DNA from: Microbacterium horticulturae
GTDB lineage: Bacteria > Actinomycetota > Actinomycetes > Actinomycetales > Microbacteriaceae
Reading direction: 5' to 3'
DNA: 64,000 nt
Assembly: GCF_029094505.1 (NCBI RefSeq)
Contig: NZ_CP119108.1
Span: 3,100,001-3,164,000, forward strand
The notes beneath the pieces are model-generated. The model had not been told where the DNA came from. It ran no database searches and was given only the letters and a program-made list of their open reading frames with translations. The position numbers were made by a program, and so were the translations under genes. Shown here in pieces: positions 1 to 8,138 of this stretch (position 1 is the first letter of the stretch; each line of letters opens with the position of its first letter).

Positions 1-276
1 GTGGGGCCCGCCCTCGAGTGCCCGGTTGATCGAGCTCATCGCATCATGCACCAGGGGCAACAGCTCGCGAGCCAGCGGGGTCAGCTCGTGCTGGCCACCG
101 GAGCGCACCAGAAGACGATCTCCGGTGATTCGGCGCAACCGTCTCAGCGCCGAGGTCGCGGTCGACTCGCCGACATGGAGGCGCGCAGCCACCCGGGGAA
201 CTGAGCGCTCCACCAACAACGCCTCCAACGCGACGACCAGGTTGCCGTCGACGCGGGTGTCAAGGCCGTCCGACAT
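1..276 (-). CDS. LysR-family transcriptional regulator, N-terminal part (cut by window edge)
   Basis: The first 92 residues of a LysR-type regulator are visible; the effector-binding domain lies beyond the window. The N-terminus has the typical pattern of an aspartate/asparagine-leucine helix, a helix-turn-helix (residues about 20-50, with RVAARLHVGESTATSALRRL) and the following DRLLVRSGGQHELTPLA segment of the winged HTH. The ATG at 276 is preceded by a purine-rich GAGGGGGT. It is transcribed in the same direction as the monooxygenase/amidohydrolase operon upstream of it and starts 18 nt after the amidohydrolase stop, so it may be the last gene of that operon and its local regulator (inference). 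Confidence 0.85.
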   Translation of the reverse strand, partial: MSDGLDTRVDGNLVVALEALLVERSVPRVAARLHVGESTATSALRRLRRITGDRLLVRSGGQHELTPLARELLPLVHDAMSSINRALEGGPH

Positions 277-294
277 ACCCCCTCGCCAAGCCGA

Positions 295-1293
295 TCACTC
301 GGACACGAGCAGTCCGGTGAGCAAAGCCTCGGCATTCCGGTCGAGGATGGCCACCTTCTGATCGCTGTCGAGATACTGCGATTCCGCCACGTACGATACC
401 GCAGCTGTCGCCGACGAGCCGTCCCGGGGGAAGTCGCTGCCCAACATCAGGCGATCAGCGCCGAAGCGCTCGCTTGCAAGACGCAGCGCCTCGGGCTCCT
501 CCAGCACGCTGGTGTCGTAGTAGAAGCGTCGCAGATTTCGAGGAAAACCACCGAGTTCGGCGTGGAGTTCGGGGTACTCCTGGCGCAGCCCATGATCGTA
601 ACGGCCCGCTAGGAACGGAAGAGCGCCGCCGAGCGTGGCGAGGATGATCTTGACGTTCGGATAGCGATCCAGCATGCCGGTGACGACCAGTCGGGCAGCG
701 GTGATGGCGATCTCGGACGGGCTGACGAAATCGGGCCCGAGGTGGAACTGCTCCGCACCGGTGATGCTGCCGACGGAGGCACCGGGATGGATGTACACCA
801 CCGCCCCGCGACGGTCGAGTTCCTCCCACACCGGGGCGAGACGCGCGTCGTCGAGAGTGATGCCCTCGGCCGAGCAGCCCAGGTTGATGCCCAGGAACGA
901 CAGCTCGTCCAGGCAGCGTTCGATCTCGGCGAGGGTCTCGTCGACGTGCGGCAGCGGCACGGTGCCGAAGGCGTTGAGTCGAGTCGGGTGCTGCCGCATC
1001 AACTCGGAGAAGTCATCGTTCGACACCCGGGAGGCGATCACCGCCTTCTCCGCGTCCGGGAAGTAGGGCTGCCCACCGCCGAGACTCAGCACCTGGAGAT
1101 CGACTCCTCCGGCGTCCATGTCCGCGATGCGCTCGGAGACGTCTTCGTCGTGCCGCCGCGTCGCCTCATCACGGGGCCGCAGCGTCTGCTCCTTCATCAT
1201 CCGGTAGACCTCGATCTCCTCGAATGCTCCGAGCTGCGTGAGCGTCTCCATGAATCGGGGAGAACGGTAATGGGAATGGACGTCGATGCGCAT
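295..1293 (-). CDS. Amidohydrolase-2 family protein (ACMSD / gamma-resorcylate decarboxylase type)
   Basis: A 332-residue TIM-barrel metal enzyme of the amidohydrolase-2 family, which includes decarboxylases of aromatic or muconate acids and some lactonases. The N-terminal D-V-H-S-H (residues 4-8) supplies the HxH metal ligands, YIHPG near residue 168 a third histidine, and MLGSDFP near the C-terminus the aspartate. The segment that normally reads A-H-x-G-G before a Leu-Pro turn reads ATLGGALP here, so the usual histidine is threonine. The ATG at 1293 has a strong AAGGAGG ribosome site. It follows the monooxygenase pair by 13 nt, implying one operon acting on an aromatic substrate. Decarboxylase versus hydrolase activity cannot be decided from sequence. 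Confidence 0.8.
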   Translation of the reverse strand: MRIDVHSHYRSPRFMETLTQLGAFEEIEVYRMMKEQTLRPRDEATRRHDEDVSERIADMDAGGVDLQVLSLGGGQPYFPDAEKAVIASRVSNDDFSELMRQHPTRLNAFGTVPLPHVDETLAEIERCLDELSFLGINLGCSAEGITLDDARLAPVWEELDRRGAVVYIHPGASVGSITGAEQFHLGPDFVSPSEIAITAARLVVTGMLDRYPNVKIILATLGGALPFLAGRYDHGLRQEYPELHAELGGFPRNLRRFYYDTSVLEEPEALRLASERFGADRLMLGSDFPRDGSSATAAVSYVAESQYLDSDQKVAILDRNAEALLTGLLVSE

Positions 1294-1306
1294 GGCGCCT
1301 CCTTGG

Positions 1307-1819
1307 TCAGTGCCAACGGCTGGTGGGCAGGTCGGGAACGGGGATCGTGCGATGGAACGCGCGACGAAAGAACAGAAGCGGCGCGCTGGGGACCTCGTCC
1401 ACGCGCAATCCGACCACGCGGGCCACCACGATGAGGTGGTCGCCCGCCACGTGCTCGGCCTGGATCTCGGCGTCCAACGCCGACACGCAACCGGCGACAG
1501 CCGCCCCTCCGGCCTCGGTCTCATCCCAGTCGATGCGTGAGAAGCGGGCGTCGGAACGCCCGGCGAGTCCGGCCACGATCTCGCGCTGATCGGCGGCGAG
1601 CACGCTTGCGGTGAAGCGGCCGGTCGCCGCGACCCGGCGCCAGGTGGACGACGAGCGCTTCGGCAGCACGGCCACCAGGGGCGGATCCTCGGAGACCATG
1701 GTGAGCGTGCCCATGACCATGGCAACCGGCGAACCCGACTCCCGCGACGCGACGACCGTCACCGCCGTCGCCAGTGCAGACATGGCCGCCTTGAACGGCT
1801 CCGCCTCGGTCGCCGTCAT
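1307..1819 (-). CDS. Flavin reductase domain protein (reductase partner of a two-component monooxygenase)
   Basis: A 170-residue protein of the FMN-binding split-barrel flavin reductase family (HpaC/HsaB type), which reduces free FMN or FAD with NAD(P)H for a partner oxygenase. The order FKAAMSALATAVTVVAS, then VSEDPPLVAVLP and FTASVLA, matches the family core; full length for the family. The ATG at 1817-1819 overlaps the stop codon of the upstream oxygenase in an ATGA arrangement, so the two are translationally coupled and almost certainly work together. The longer open frame upstream is rejected because it overlaps the oxygenase. Confidence 0.85.
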   Translation of the reverse strand: MTATEAEPFKAAMSALATAVTVVASRESGSPVAMVMGTLTMVSEDPPLVAVLPKRSSSTWRRVAATGRFTASVLAADQREIVAGLAGRSDARFSRIDWDETEAGGAAVAGCVSALDAEIQAEHVAGDHLIVVARVVGLRVDEVPSAPLLFFRRAFHRTIPVPDLPTSRWH

Positions 1820-3069
1820 CACCGGTGACCAGGACGATCCGATACCAGTCCCAGCAGCGCGGCGCCGTGGGCTGCGTAGTTCTGGTCGCTCACGAGGATG
1901 TGCGCCTGCGCCGCCAACGCGTCGCGAAGGGTGCGTTCGAGAGCGTTCGGCATGTACAGCGCACGTCCGCCCCCACGCCGAAGTGCGAACCCCGCGCACT
2001 CGACGGCGAGCTCGGTGACGTAGGCGCCCAACGCCCGCAGTTGTAGCCAGAAGTCATTCGGAAGCGTCTCGGTCTCACAGCGTTCGACCTCTTCGAACAT
2101 CTGGAACGCCATCCGCTCCGCCGCATCCACGGCGATGGTGAGCCTGCTGAACTCCGACTGCACGACCTCGCGGTCCCGCCACTTGTACGTCCCCTCGAGG
2201 TACCCCTCCCGCAGCGACCCCAAGGCATGGCGCGCGATGCCGATCGCGATGGCGATGTGCTCATCGGGGTCCGAGTGGGGAGTCGTGTTCGCCCAGGTGC
2301 GCCGTGGCTCGGCGGCGAGCAGGTGGGCATCTGGAACGAAAACCTTGTCGAGGGTGAAATCAGCGCTGCCTGTGCCCCGCAGACCGACAACGTTCCAGGA
2401 CGAGGAGTTGACACGAACGTCGTGCTTGGGGACCGCGATCCCCAGAGGCTGCGCCGGGTCGCCGTCGACCAACGGATTGCACATGACCCAATCCGCCAGG
2501 TCGATCGCGCTGCAGAAGCTCCAGGTGCCGTCCACGATGTAGCCGCCTTCGACCCGCTCCGCCTGACCGCCCGATGCGATCACGCCGACTGCGATCGGCG
2601 CCTCGTTCTCAACGAACAGCTCGACGAACGTTTCCTCGGGCAGCGACCTGGCGAAGACCGCGGTCGCGTTGTTGGTGACCATGCTGCACCAAGCGGTCGC
2701 CGCGTCGATCTCCGCCAGCTCCCGCAGCACGCGCATCTGTTCGGACAGCGACAGCTCAAGCCCACCGACCGATCGGGGCAGCCGCATGTGCGGAGTGCCG
2801 GCCTCGCGAAGGATCTCCCTGGCGCGGGGGCCAGGATGTCGCAGTTCCTCCGATTCGGCGGCCGCCCCCAACAGCGCCTTGCGGTGCTCGCGGAGGAAGG
2901 CGAGAACGGGCTCCACCTTCGAATCGAGATCGGAGAGCGTCGATCCGCCCCACGCAGAAGCGCCGCCTGAACCGAGAGGTCCGTCCGTCTCAGGGCTCGG
3001 CCACGGGGAGCGCGGGCTCCGCTCGACATCCGGCTCGGTGTCGTGTGCGGTCGTCTGTCCAGCACCCAT
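1819..3069 (-). CDS. Acyl-CoA-dehydrogenase-fold flavin-dependent monooxygenase, oxygenase component
   Basis: A 416-residue protein of the acyl-CoA dehydrogenase fold in the branch of two-component hydroxylases (HsaA, HpaB-like, DszC-like). Evidence: an N-terminal helical domain (about 50-160), the mid-domain motif GLRGTGSADFTLDKVFVPD typical of this group, and a C-terminal helical domain rich in arginine. It would use reduced flavin from the coupled flavin reductase to hydroxylate an organic, probably aromatic, substrate. The ATG at 3069 has GAGAGG upstream; the first ~45 residues are low-complexity and hydrophilic, so a start near the conserved region (SDLDSKVEPVLAFL) is possible. It is the first gene of the oxygenase-reductase-amidohydrolase set. 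Confidence 0.82.
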   Translation of the reverse strand: MGAGQTTAHDTEPDVERSPRSPWPSPETDGPLGSGGASAWGGSTLSDLDSKVEPVLAFLREHRKALLGAAAESEELRHPGPRAREILREAGTPHMRLPRSVGGLELSLSEQMRVLRELAEIDAATAWCSMVTNNATAVFARSLPEETFVELFVENEAPIAVGVIASGGQAERVEGGYIVDGTWSFCSAIDLADWVMCNPLVDGDPAQPLGIAVPKHDVRVNSSSWNVVGLRGTGSADFTLDKVFVPDAHLLAAEPRRTWANTTPHSDPDEHIAIAIGIARHALGSLREGYLEGTYKWRDREVVQSEFSRLTIAVDAAERMAFQMFEEVERCETETLPNDFWLQLRALGAYVTELAVECAGFALRRGGGRALYMPNALERTLRDALAAQAHILVSDQNYAAHGAALLGLVSDRPGHR

Positions 3070-3145
3070 GTTCGATCAACCTCTCGCAGTAGGGGATATC
3101 AGCCAGTCAAGCAGCGCGCGAGGGGCTCGGCTGGGGGTTCTTCTT

Positions 3146-3158
3146 GATACGTTGCATC
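3146..3158. promoter_or_regulatory. Near-match GATA-N5-CATC site upstream of the monooxygenase operon
   Basis: GATACGTTGCATC, 77 nt before the monooxygenase start. One base off the GATA-N5-TATC inverted repeat found in other promoter regions of the window, and similar over 16 nt to the site at 6139-6151 (both read GATRCGNNNCATCACG). It overlaps the last codons of the next gene, so it is weaker evidence than the intergenic copies. Confidence 0.3.
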
Positions 3159-4443
3159 ACGGTCTCGGGCGAGGTCGTGGTCGCACGGGATCGATCCAAT
3201 CGGCCGCCAGTTCCCAGCGATCCTGGCCCTCGTAGCGGTACCACCGCACCGCCCGACTCCCGACGGCCGGATGGTCCGGATCGTCTCGGCGCGGGGTCGT
3301 GTCCGGCCCGAGGAAGACCGGACCCCGGAAACCGGCGAGGGCCTCCTCAGCGCGTCTCCGATCGATACCCTCAGCTGCGACGACAGGAGCCAGGACCCGC
3401 GCCAGGGTGATCACCGACCCGAACGCCGCCATCGAGGTGAGGAAGAGCGATTCCGGGGGCCGGCCGGGCAGGTACTCGGCGAGCGCGGCGCGATAGGCAT
3501 CGACGTGACCGCTGGGATCGGGGGCACCCATCATCGGATCCGGACTCATGTATGTCCAGCGCGGGAAGTCTCCCAGTTCCGCACGGACCTTCTCGGTCAG
3601 GCCGAAGCCGATCGCGTAGACGGGTGTCTCGATACCCAGCGCCTTCAGAGCGCGGGCGGTGTGGATGACGGGATCGGGATGCGGCACGCCCAGCACGACA
3701 AGCGCATCGGCCGAGGCAGCCTGGCAGTCGACGAGTGCCCGTTCGACGCCGGCCTGCTCATACCAGCCCTTCGGCGAGCGGTCGAGCGCTCCGAAGTAGC
3801 CGACGCGGGCGACGCCGCCCCGAGCTTCGAGTGAGGACCGAAGATCCGCCTCGATCGGATCCGACACGCGGTCGAACGCGACCCTCGAGACACCGACCTC
3901 TCGGAACCCGAGCACCTCGGCGAGGTAGTGCCCGAACGCGAACTCTGCGCCGGCGGTTCCGGTCGTCATGCAGTAGGCATTCCGGGCAGCGGTGTCTTGC
4001 GCCCCGATGGGTGAGACCACCGCGACGGCCAGCTGATCCCCCAACATCCGATGGAGGGCCTCTGCCCCTTCGGGCAGATTGCCCTGCAGCACCAGGCAGA
4101 CCTCGGCATCACCGGCCAGTTGGGCGGCTGCCGACTCGCTCTGCGCATCGGTACCGTCGACCAGACACCGGCGAACGACCACCGGGTGCCCGCCGATGCC
4201 GCCGAAGCGCTCATTCAGCAGACGCACCGCGGCCGCCATCGTCGCATCCACGTCATGCTCGGCGAAGGGCCCATCCCCGGCCGTGACCCACCCGAGCACC
4301 ACCGGTTCGAGGTGCGGGTCCGCCTCACCGACGAGGTCAGTCTCCAGATAGTCGGCTACCGCGGCGAGCCGGGAGTCCGCGGACGGAGTCATGCGTTCGC
4401 TCGGTCCGTCGCCGGACGCGTCACGGCGCATGCTCTCGATCAC
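3157..4443 (-). CDS. Type-1 periplasmic-binding-fold protein without signal peptide (LivK/AmiC-like)
   Basis: A 428-residue protein resembling branched-chain amino-acid/amide binding proteins (PBP type 1): VVLGWVTAGDGPFAEHDVDA near the N-terminus, ERFGGIGGHPVVVRRCLVDG, two alpha/beta lobes and late segments such as LTSMAAFGSVITLARVL. There is no signal peptide or lipobox in any usable start, because the GTG at 4443 overlaps the stop of the preceding gene (GTGA) and the sequence before it codes for that gene. It is therefore predicted to be cytoplasmic, like the amide sensor AmiC, rather than a transporter receptor. No permease or ATPase adjoins it. A sensory role in regulating the neighbouring catabolic operon is inference. 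Confidence 0.65.
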   Translation of the reverse strand: MIESMRRDASGDGPSERMTPSADSRLAAVADYLETDLVGEADPHLEPVVLGWVTAGDGPFAEHDVDATMAAAVRLLNERFGGIGGHPVVVRRCLVDGTDAQSESAAAQLAGDAEVCLVLQGNLPEGAEALHRMLGDQLAVAVVSPIGAQDTAARNAYCMTTGTAGAEFAFGHYLAEVLGFREVGVSRVAFDRVSDPIEADLRSSLEARGGVARVGYFGALDRSPKGWYEQAGVERALVDCQAASADALVVLGVPHPDPVIHTARALKALGIETPVYAIGFGLTEKVRAELGDFPRWTYMSPDPMMGAPDPSGHVDAYRAALAEYLPGRPPESLFLTSMAAFGSVITLARVLAPVVAAEGIDRRRAEEALAGFRGPVFLGPDTTPRRDDPDHPAVGSRAVRWYRYEGQDRWELAADWIDPVRPRPRPRP

Positions 4444-6017
4444 TGCGCCGCTGCAATCTGCGTGACGTCGAAGATGCCGGCCTTGCTGTTGTAGGCTCCG
4501 CCGACGTCGACCGTGTCCCGCGAGATCCAGGCATCAGGGGTGTTGCTGATCGGGATCGTGAGAGCCTGCTCGTTGAGGTAGGCGATCACCGCCGTCCAGT
4601 CCTCCTTCGCGTTGCTCTGGCGCGCAGCCGTGTACAGCGCGAGCAGCCGGTCGTCGACCTGATGCAGGGGGTTGAGACCCGCGTTCTCGGTGAAGTACGA
4701 GTCGATGAGTTGCGCGACGCTGTACTGGCCGTTCGTCGGGAAGCTGGTGCCCGCTATGCTGCCGGAGTTGAGCAGGGTGATCAGCGCGGAGATGTCTGTC
4801 GTCGTCTTGATGTCGAGCGAGATGCCCACCTTGCGCAGATAGCCGTCCATGGCCTGTAAGAGCGTCTCACCGACATCTCCCGCCGCGACGGCGACCGGCA
4901 GCGTGAACCCCTTGGCATAGCCGGCCTCTTCCAGCAGCTTCTTGGCCTTCTCGAGGTCGTACCCATAGGTCGACTCCAGCGACGAATCGAATCCGAGCCA
5001 GCTCTCGTTCGCCGGCTGGACCCGCGGCGAGGCGTCGGACCCGTAGACCGCTTCGGTGATCGCCTTCCGATCGAGGGCGTACATGATCGCCTGGCGAACC
5101 TTCTGGTTCCCGAGCGCCGGCACCAGTTGCCCGGTCCGATCCAAGAGATTCAGCCCGGCCCAGGCCGGTGTCCCCAGTGTGAGCGTCAGCGAGGAGCTCG
5201 TCGTCACCGACGTCCAGGAGGCGGTGAGTGTTCCGCCATACGTGAGGTCGCACTGCCCGGCCATCAGCGACTGCGTCTGGGCTGCCTCCGTGTCGAGGAT
5301 CGGGAGCACGATCTTGTCGAAATGGACGCGAGACGCGTCGAAGTACTTGTCGTTGGCGACGAGCTGGTACTCGACGCCGGCTTTCATCGTTCCGTACACA
5401 TACGGGCCGATGCCGTGCGACTCGGTCTCGAGTGAACCCGGGTTGCTGACACCGGTGGGGCTGATGACCGAACCGCCGTAGTACACATTCGTCAGCATGA
5501 ACGGAAGATCCGGGTTGGACGTCTCGGAGCGGAAACGAACGCTCATGTCTCCGGTCTTCTTCGCCGCGATCCCTCGGTAGAGGGACGCCTCCGGCCCCGC
5601 GGCTTTCTGGAAGTACGTGAAGGATTTCACCACCGCGTCGGCGTCGAGCGCATCGCCGTCCGAGAACAGCAGCCCGGGCTTCAGCGTCAGATCCACGGTG
5701 GTGAACGCGTCGTCGGCCCACTCGAACGAATCCGCCAGGACGCCGACGATCTTGCCCGCCGCGTCGAAGCCGAGCAGCCCGTCGTACACAAGCCGCTGCA
5801 CCATGGCGACATGGTTCACCAGCGCGGGGTTGAGACTGTTCTGGGGGCGAGTACCGATGGTCATCCGGGCTGCACGGCCGGCCCTTTCCGTGGCAGCGCC
5901 CTTCGTCGTGCCCGGCGTGGTGCAGGCGGTCAGCATCAGCGTGCCGATCCCGAGGGCCGTGGCACCCAGCAGTGTGCGCCGTGTCATGACGGGACCGTTG
6001 TATCTGTCGGTGTGCAT
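4440..6017 (-). CDS. Oligopeptide/nickel-type ABC substrate-binding lipoprotein (SBP family 5)
   Basis: About 525 residues of the SBP_bac_5 family (DppA/OppA-like). The N-terminus MTRRTLLGATALGIG... ends in a lipobox TAC (L-M-L-T-A-C), with a twin-arginine pair, so it may be exported by Tat and lipid-anchored. Family hallmarks include VYDGLLGFDAAGKIVGVLADS, LKPGLLFSDGDALDADAVVKSF and QAIMYALDRKAITEAVYG. The ATG at 6017 is chosen for GAGGAGTCCACC just upstream. No Dpp-type permeases or ATPases are adjacent, so it must borrow a transporter encoded elsewhere or act in sensing. It is translationally coupled to the signal-less binding-fold protein downstream. Confidence 0.85.
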   Translation of the reverse strand: MHTDRYNGPVMTRRTLLGATALGIGTLMLTACTTPGTTKGAATERAGRAARMTIGTRPQNSLNPALVNHVAMVQRLVYDGLLGFDAAGKIVGVLADSFEWADDAFTTVDLTLKPGLLFSDGDALDADAVVKSFTYFQKAAGPEASLYRGIAAKKTGDMSVRFRSETSNPDLPFMLTNVYYGGSVISPTGVSNPGSLETESHGIGPYVYGTMKAGVEYQLVANDKYFDASRVHFDKIVLPILDTEAAQTQSLMAGQCDLTYGGTLTASWTSVTTSSSLTLTLGTPAWAGLNLLDRTGQLVPALGNQKVRQAIMYALDRKAITEAVYGSDASPRVQPANESWLGFDSSLESTYGYDLEKAKKLLEEAGYAKGFTLPVAVAAGDVGETLLQAMDGYLRKVGISLDIKTTTDISALITLLNSGSIAGTSFPTNGQYSVAQLIDSYFTENAGLNPLHQVDDRLLALYTAARQSNAKEDWTAVIAYLNEQALTIPISNTPDAWISRDTVDVGGAYNSKAGIFDVTQIAAAQ

Positions 6018-6138
6018 GGTGGACTCCTCTGTCGTCGCGGCCCGGGGCTGGGTCGCCCCCACGAGCCGGCTCCCGGCCGGCCTCATCCGATGACCAACAG
6101 GCTAGGTACCGGCATCGGCCGCTGCGGGGCTCTTTGAT

Positions 6139-6151
6139 GATGCGAACCATC
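6139..6151. promoter_or_regulatory. GATG-N5-CATC inverted repeat in divergent promoter region
   Basis: GATGCGAACCATC, perfect 4-bp arms with a 5-nt spacer, 121 nt before the SBP lipoprotein start on the minus strand. It resembles the site at 3146-3158. It sits in the same intergenic region as a GATA-N5-TATC copy 46 nt further right. Confidence 0.35.
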
Positions 6152-6196
6152 ACGTGGAGGACTGGATGCGGCGGAGCCAGTGCGAAGCGCTCTTCT

Positions 6197-6209
6197 GATA
6201 CCACCTATC
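6197..6209. promoter_or_regulatory. GATA-N5-TATC operator candidate
   Basis: GATACCACCTATC in the 293-nt region between the divergent SBP genes. It shares the ACC[A/T]C[C/T]TATC core with sites at 14498 and 30645. The rest of this intergenic region holds a direct repeat TTGGATA-TTGGATA at 6238-6251 that probably forms the promoter of the rightward operon, and no recognisable small gene. Confidence 0.45.
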
Positions 6210-6310
6210 GCCGCCAGCGGATGGACTCTTCCGCACATTGGATATTGGATATTCGTACCGAGATCGGCGGCGTCATACGCCGTCACCCTCCGACGAAGCA
6301 GGGAGACTTC

Positions 6311-7300
6311 ATGAACGGATCACGACGGCGCGTGAGCACACTGCTCGCGCTCGCGGTGGCATCGACGATCGCACTCGCGGGATGCAGCGGTTCCGCCTCT
6401 CCAGACGCGGGCGCTTCGGGTGACTCCGCAGCGATGAAGGTCAGCGTGGGCGTCACTCCGATCCCCAACGCCGCGCCGCTGTATCTCGCGGAGAAGCTCG
6501 GCTACTTCACCGACGAGAACCTCGACGTCACACCACAGATCGTGGCTTCGGCCGGGGCTGCCGTTCCGCTGTTGCAGAGCGGCGACCTGCAGTTCGCCGA
6601 GGTCTCGTCCACTCCGACGATCACTGCCACGTCCAAGGGGCTCCCTCTGCGTGTCGTGTCCGGCGACGATCGCTACAACGACGATGCCTCCGCCACCGAC
6701 GGCGCGGCGCTGGTCGCCGCCAAGGGGAGCGGACTGACGAAGATCTCGGAGTTGAACGGAAAGACAGTCGCGGTCGTCGGGCTGAAGTCCGGGCCCGAAC
6801 TGGTGATGCGGGTCGCGATCGACCAAGCCGGCGGTGATGACAGCAAGGTCAAGTTCGTCGAGATCGCCTACCCTGACATGGTCTCTGCTCTGGAGTCCGG
6901 ACGAGTGGATGCCGCGCTCATCACCGATCCGTTCCTTTCGCAGGCCAAAGAGAAGGGCCTCACCGTGATCAGCCAGCCGTACATCGACGCGATGCCCGGC
7001 AAGGCGGGAATCCTCTGGATCGGGAGCGGCAACTGGATCGACCAGAACCCCGAGGCGGCGGCCGCGTTCCAGCGGGCGATCACCAAAGCCGTCGACTACG
7101 CCGCGGAAAATCCCGACGCCGTCCGCGACATCATGTCCACGTACACCAAGTCGTCGAAGGAGGCCATCAAGGCCACGGTGCTGCCGGTCTTCGACTCGTC
7201 GATCACCGCGGACGACATGAAGTACTGGGCTGACACGATGCTCCAGTACGGGTTCATCGACACCGCATACGACCCTTCGGATCTGATCTGGAAGCCGTGA
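6311..7300 (+). CDS. NMT1/SsuA-type ABC transporter substrate-binding lipoprotein
   Basis: A 329-residue receptor of the NMT1/THI5-SsuA-TauA family. A signal peptide RRRVSTLLALAVASTIALAG ends at a lipobox LAGC (Cys near residue 25), followed by a Ser/Gly linker. The mature part has VGVTPIPNAAPLYLAEKLGYFTDENLDV, the hallmark opening of this family, and DLQFAEVSSTPTI. ATG 6311 follows GGGAGA at 6 nt; the upstream in-frame extension is rejected because the signal peptide would be buried. It starts a four-gene importer operon (receptor, two permeases, ATPase). Substrates in the family are sulfonates, nitrate/nitrile-like compounds, pyrimidine precursors or aromatics; the ligand here is unknown. 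Confidence 0.88.
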   Translation: MNGSRRRVSTLLALAVASTIALAGCSGSASPDAGASGDSAAMKVSVGVTPIPNAAPLYLAEKLGYFTDENLDVTPQIVASAGAAVPLLQSGDLQFAEVSSTPTITATSKGLPLRVVSGDDRYNDDASATDGAALVAAKGSGLTKISELNGKTVAVVGLKSGPELVMRVAIDQAGGDDSKVKFVEIAYPDMVSALESGRVDAALITDPFLSQAKEKGLTVISQPYIDAMPGKAGILWIGSGNWIDQNPEAAAAFQRAITKAVDYAAENPDAVRDIMSTYTKSSKEAIKATVLPVFDSSITADDMKYWADTMLQYGFIDTAYDPSDLIWKP

Positions 7301-7304
7301 CGCG

Positions 7305-8138
7305 ATGACCACCACCGAGATCAGCGTGGGCAGGCGGGGAGCGACGCGTTCCCGACGCCCGCGCCCGGCGAGCACGGCCGCCGTACGCGTCCTGTCGAAG
7401 ATCGGCTTCGTCGTTGCGGCGCTGCTGGTCTGGCAGATTGCGGCGGCGGCGGGTGACCTCGGTGCGGTGCCGACGCCGGTCGATGTCGGTGCCGCCATCC
7501 TGGTCGTCTTCATCAACGGCCAGGTCTGGGCGCCGCTGGGCGTGACGCTCGCTGCCGCGGCTCTCGCTTTCGCCGTCTCGACGGCTATCGGAGTCGCCGT
7601 CGGATTCCTGCTCGGTGCCAGCAACCTCGCCTACCGGCTCTCGGTGTTCGTGCTCGACTTCTGCCGCACCATCCCCGCGCTGGGGCTCATGCCGCTGATC
7701 GTCCTGGTCTTCGGCGCGAAGATGCAGGGCACGGTCGTCCTTGCGGTCATCGGCGCGGTGTGGGCCGTCCTGCTCCAGACGATCTATGGCGTTCGAGACG
7801 TCGATCCGGTGGCACGAGACTCCTTCCGGTCGTACCGCGTGCGGCGAATCGACGTCGTGTTCCGACTCATCCTCCCGAGCGCCGCGCCGTACATCGCCAC
7901 CGGCCTCCGGCTCGCGGCTGCCGTCGCGCTGCTGATCACCCTCAGCGCCGAGATCATCATTCCTTCCCCGGGCATCGGGCAGGAGATCATGCTCGCGCAG
8001 AGCGGCGGGGCGATCCCCGAGATGTACGCGTACATCGTTCTCGCCGGTCTGCTGGGCGTCGCCATCAACGCCGTGTTCGTCGCTCTTGAGCACGTGGTCT
8101 TGGCGTGGCACCCGACGCACCGCGAGGAGTCCCGATGA
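7305..8138 (+). CDS. ABC transporter permease (SsuC/TauC type)
   Basis: A 277-residue inner-membrane permease of the BPD_transp_1 family with about six hydrophobic segments. The cytoplasmic EAA-like loop is seen as YGVRDVDPVARDSFRSYRVRRIDVVFRLILPSAAPYIATGLRLA, which contacts the ATPase. ATG 7305 lies 4 nt after the receptor stop; its own stop overlaps the start of the second permease (ATGA). It should form the membrane channel as a heterodimer with the next gene product. Confidence 0.88.
   Translation: MTTTEISVGRRGATRSRRPRPASTAAVRVLSKIGFVVAALLVWQIAAAAGDLGAVPTPVDVGAAILVVFINGQVWAPLGVTLAAAALAFAVSTAIGVAVGFLLGASNLAYRLSVFVLDFCRTIPALGLMPLIVLVFGAKMQGTVVLAVIGAVWAVLLQTIYGVRDVDPVARDSFRSYRVRRIDVVFRLILPSAAPYIATGLRLAAAVALLITLSAEIIIPSPGIGQEIMLAQSGGAIPEMYAYIVLAGLLGVAINAVFVALEHVVLAWHPTHREESR

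Noticed and set aside
6134..6310. Upstream extension of the NMT1-type receptor
   Set aside because: It would place the signal peptide about 60 residues into the protein; the ATG at 6311 has a ribosome site and starts directly before the signal peptide.
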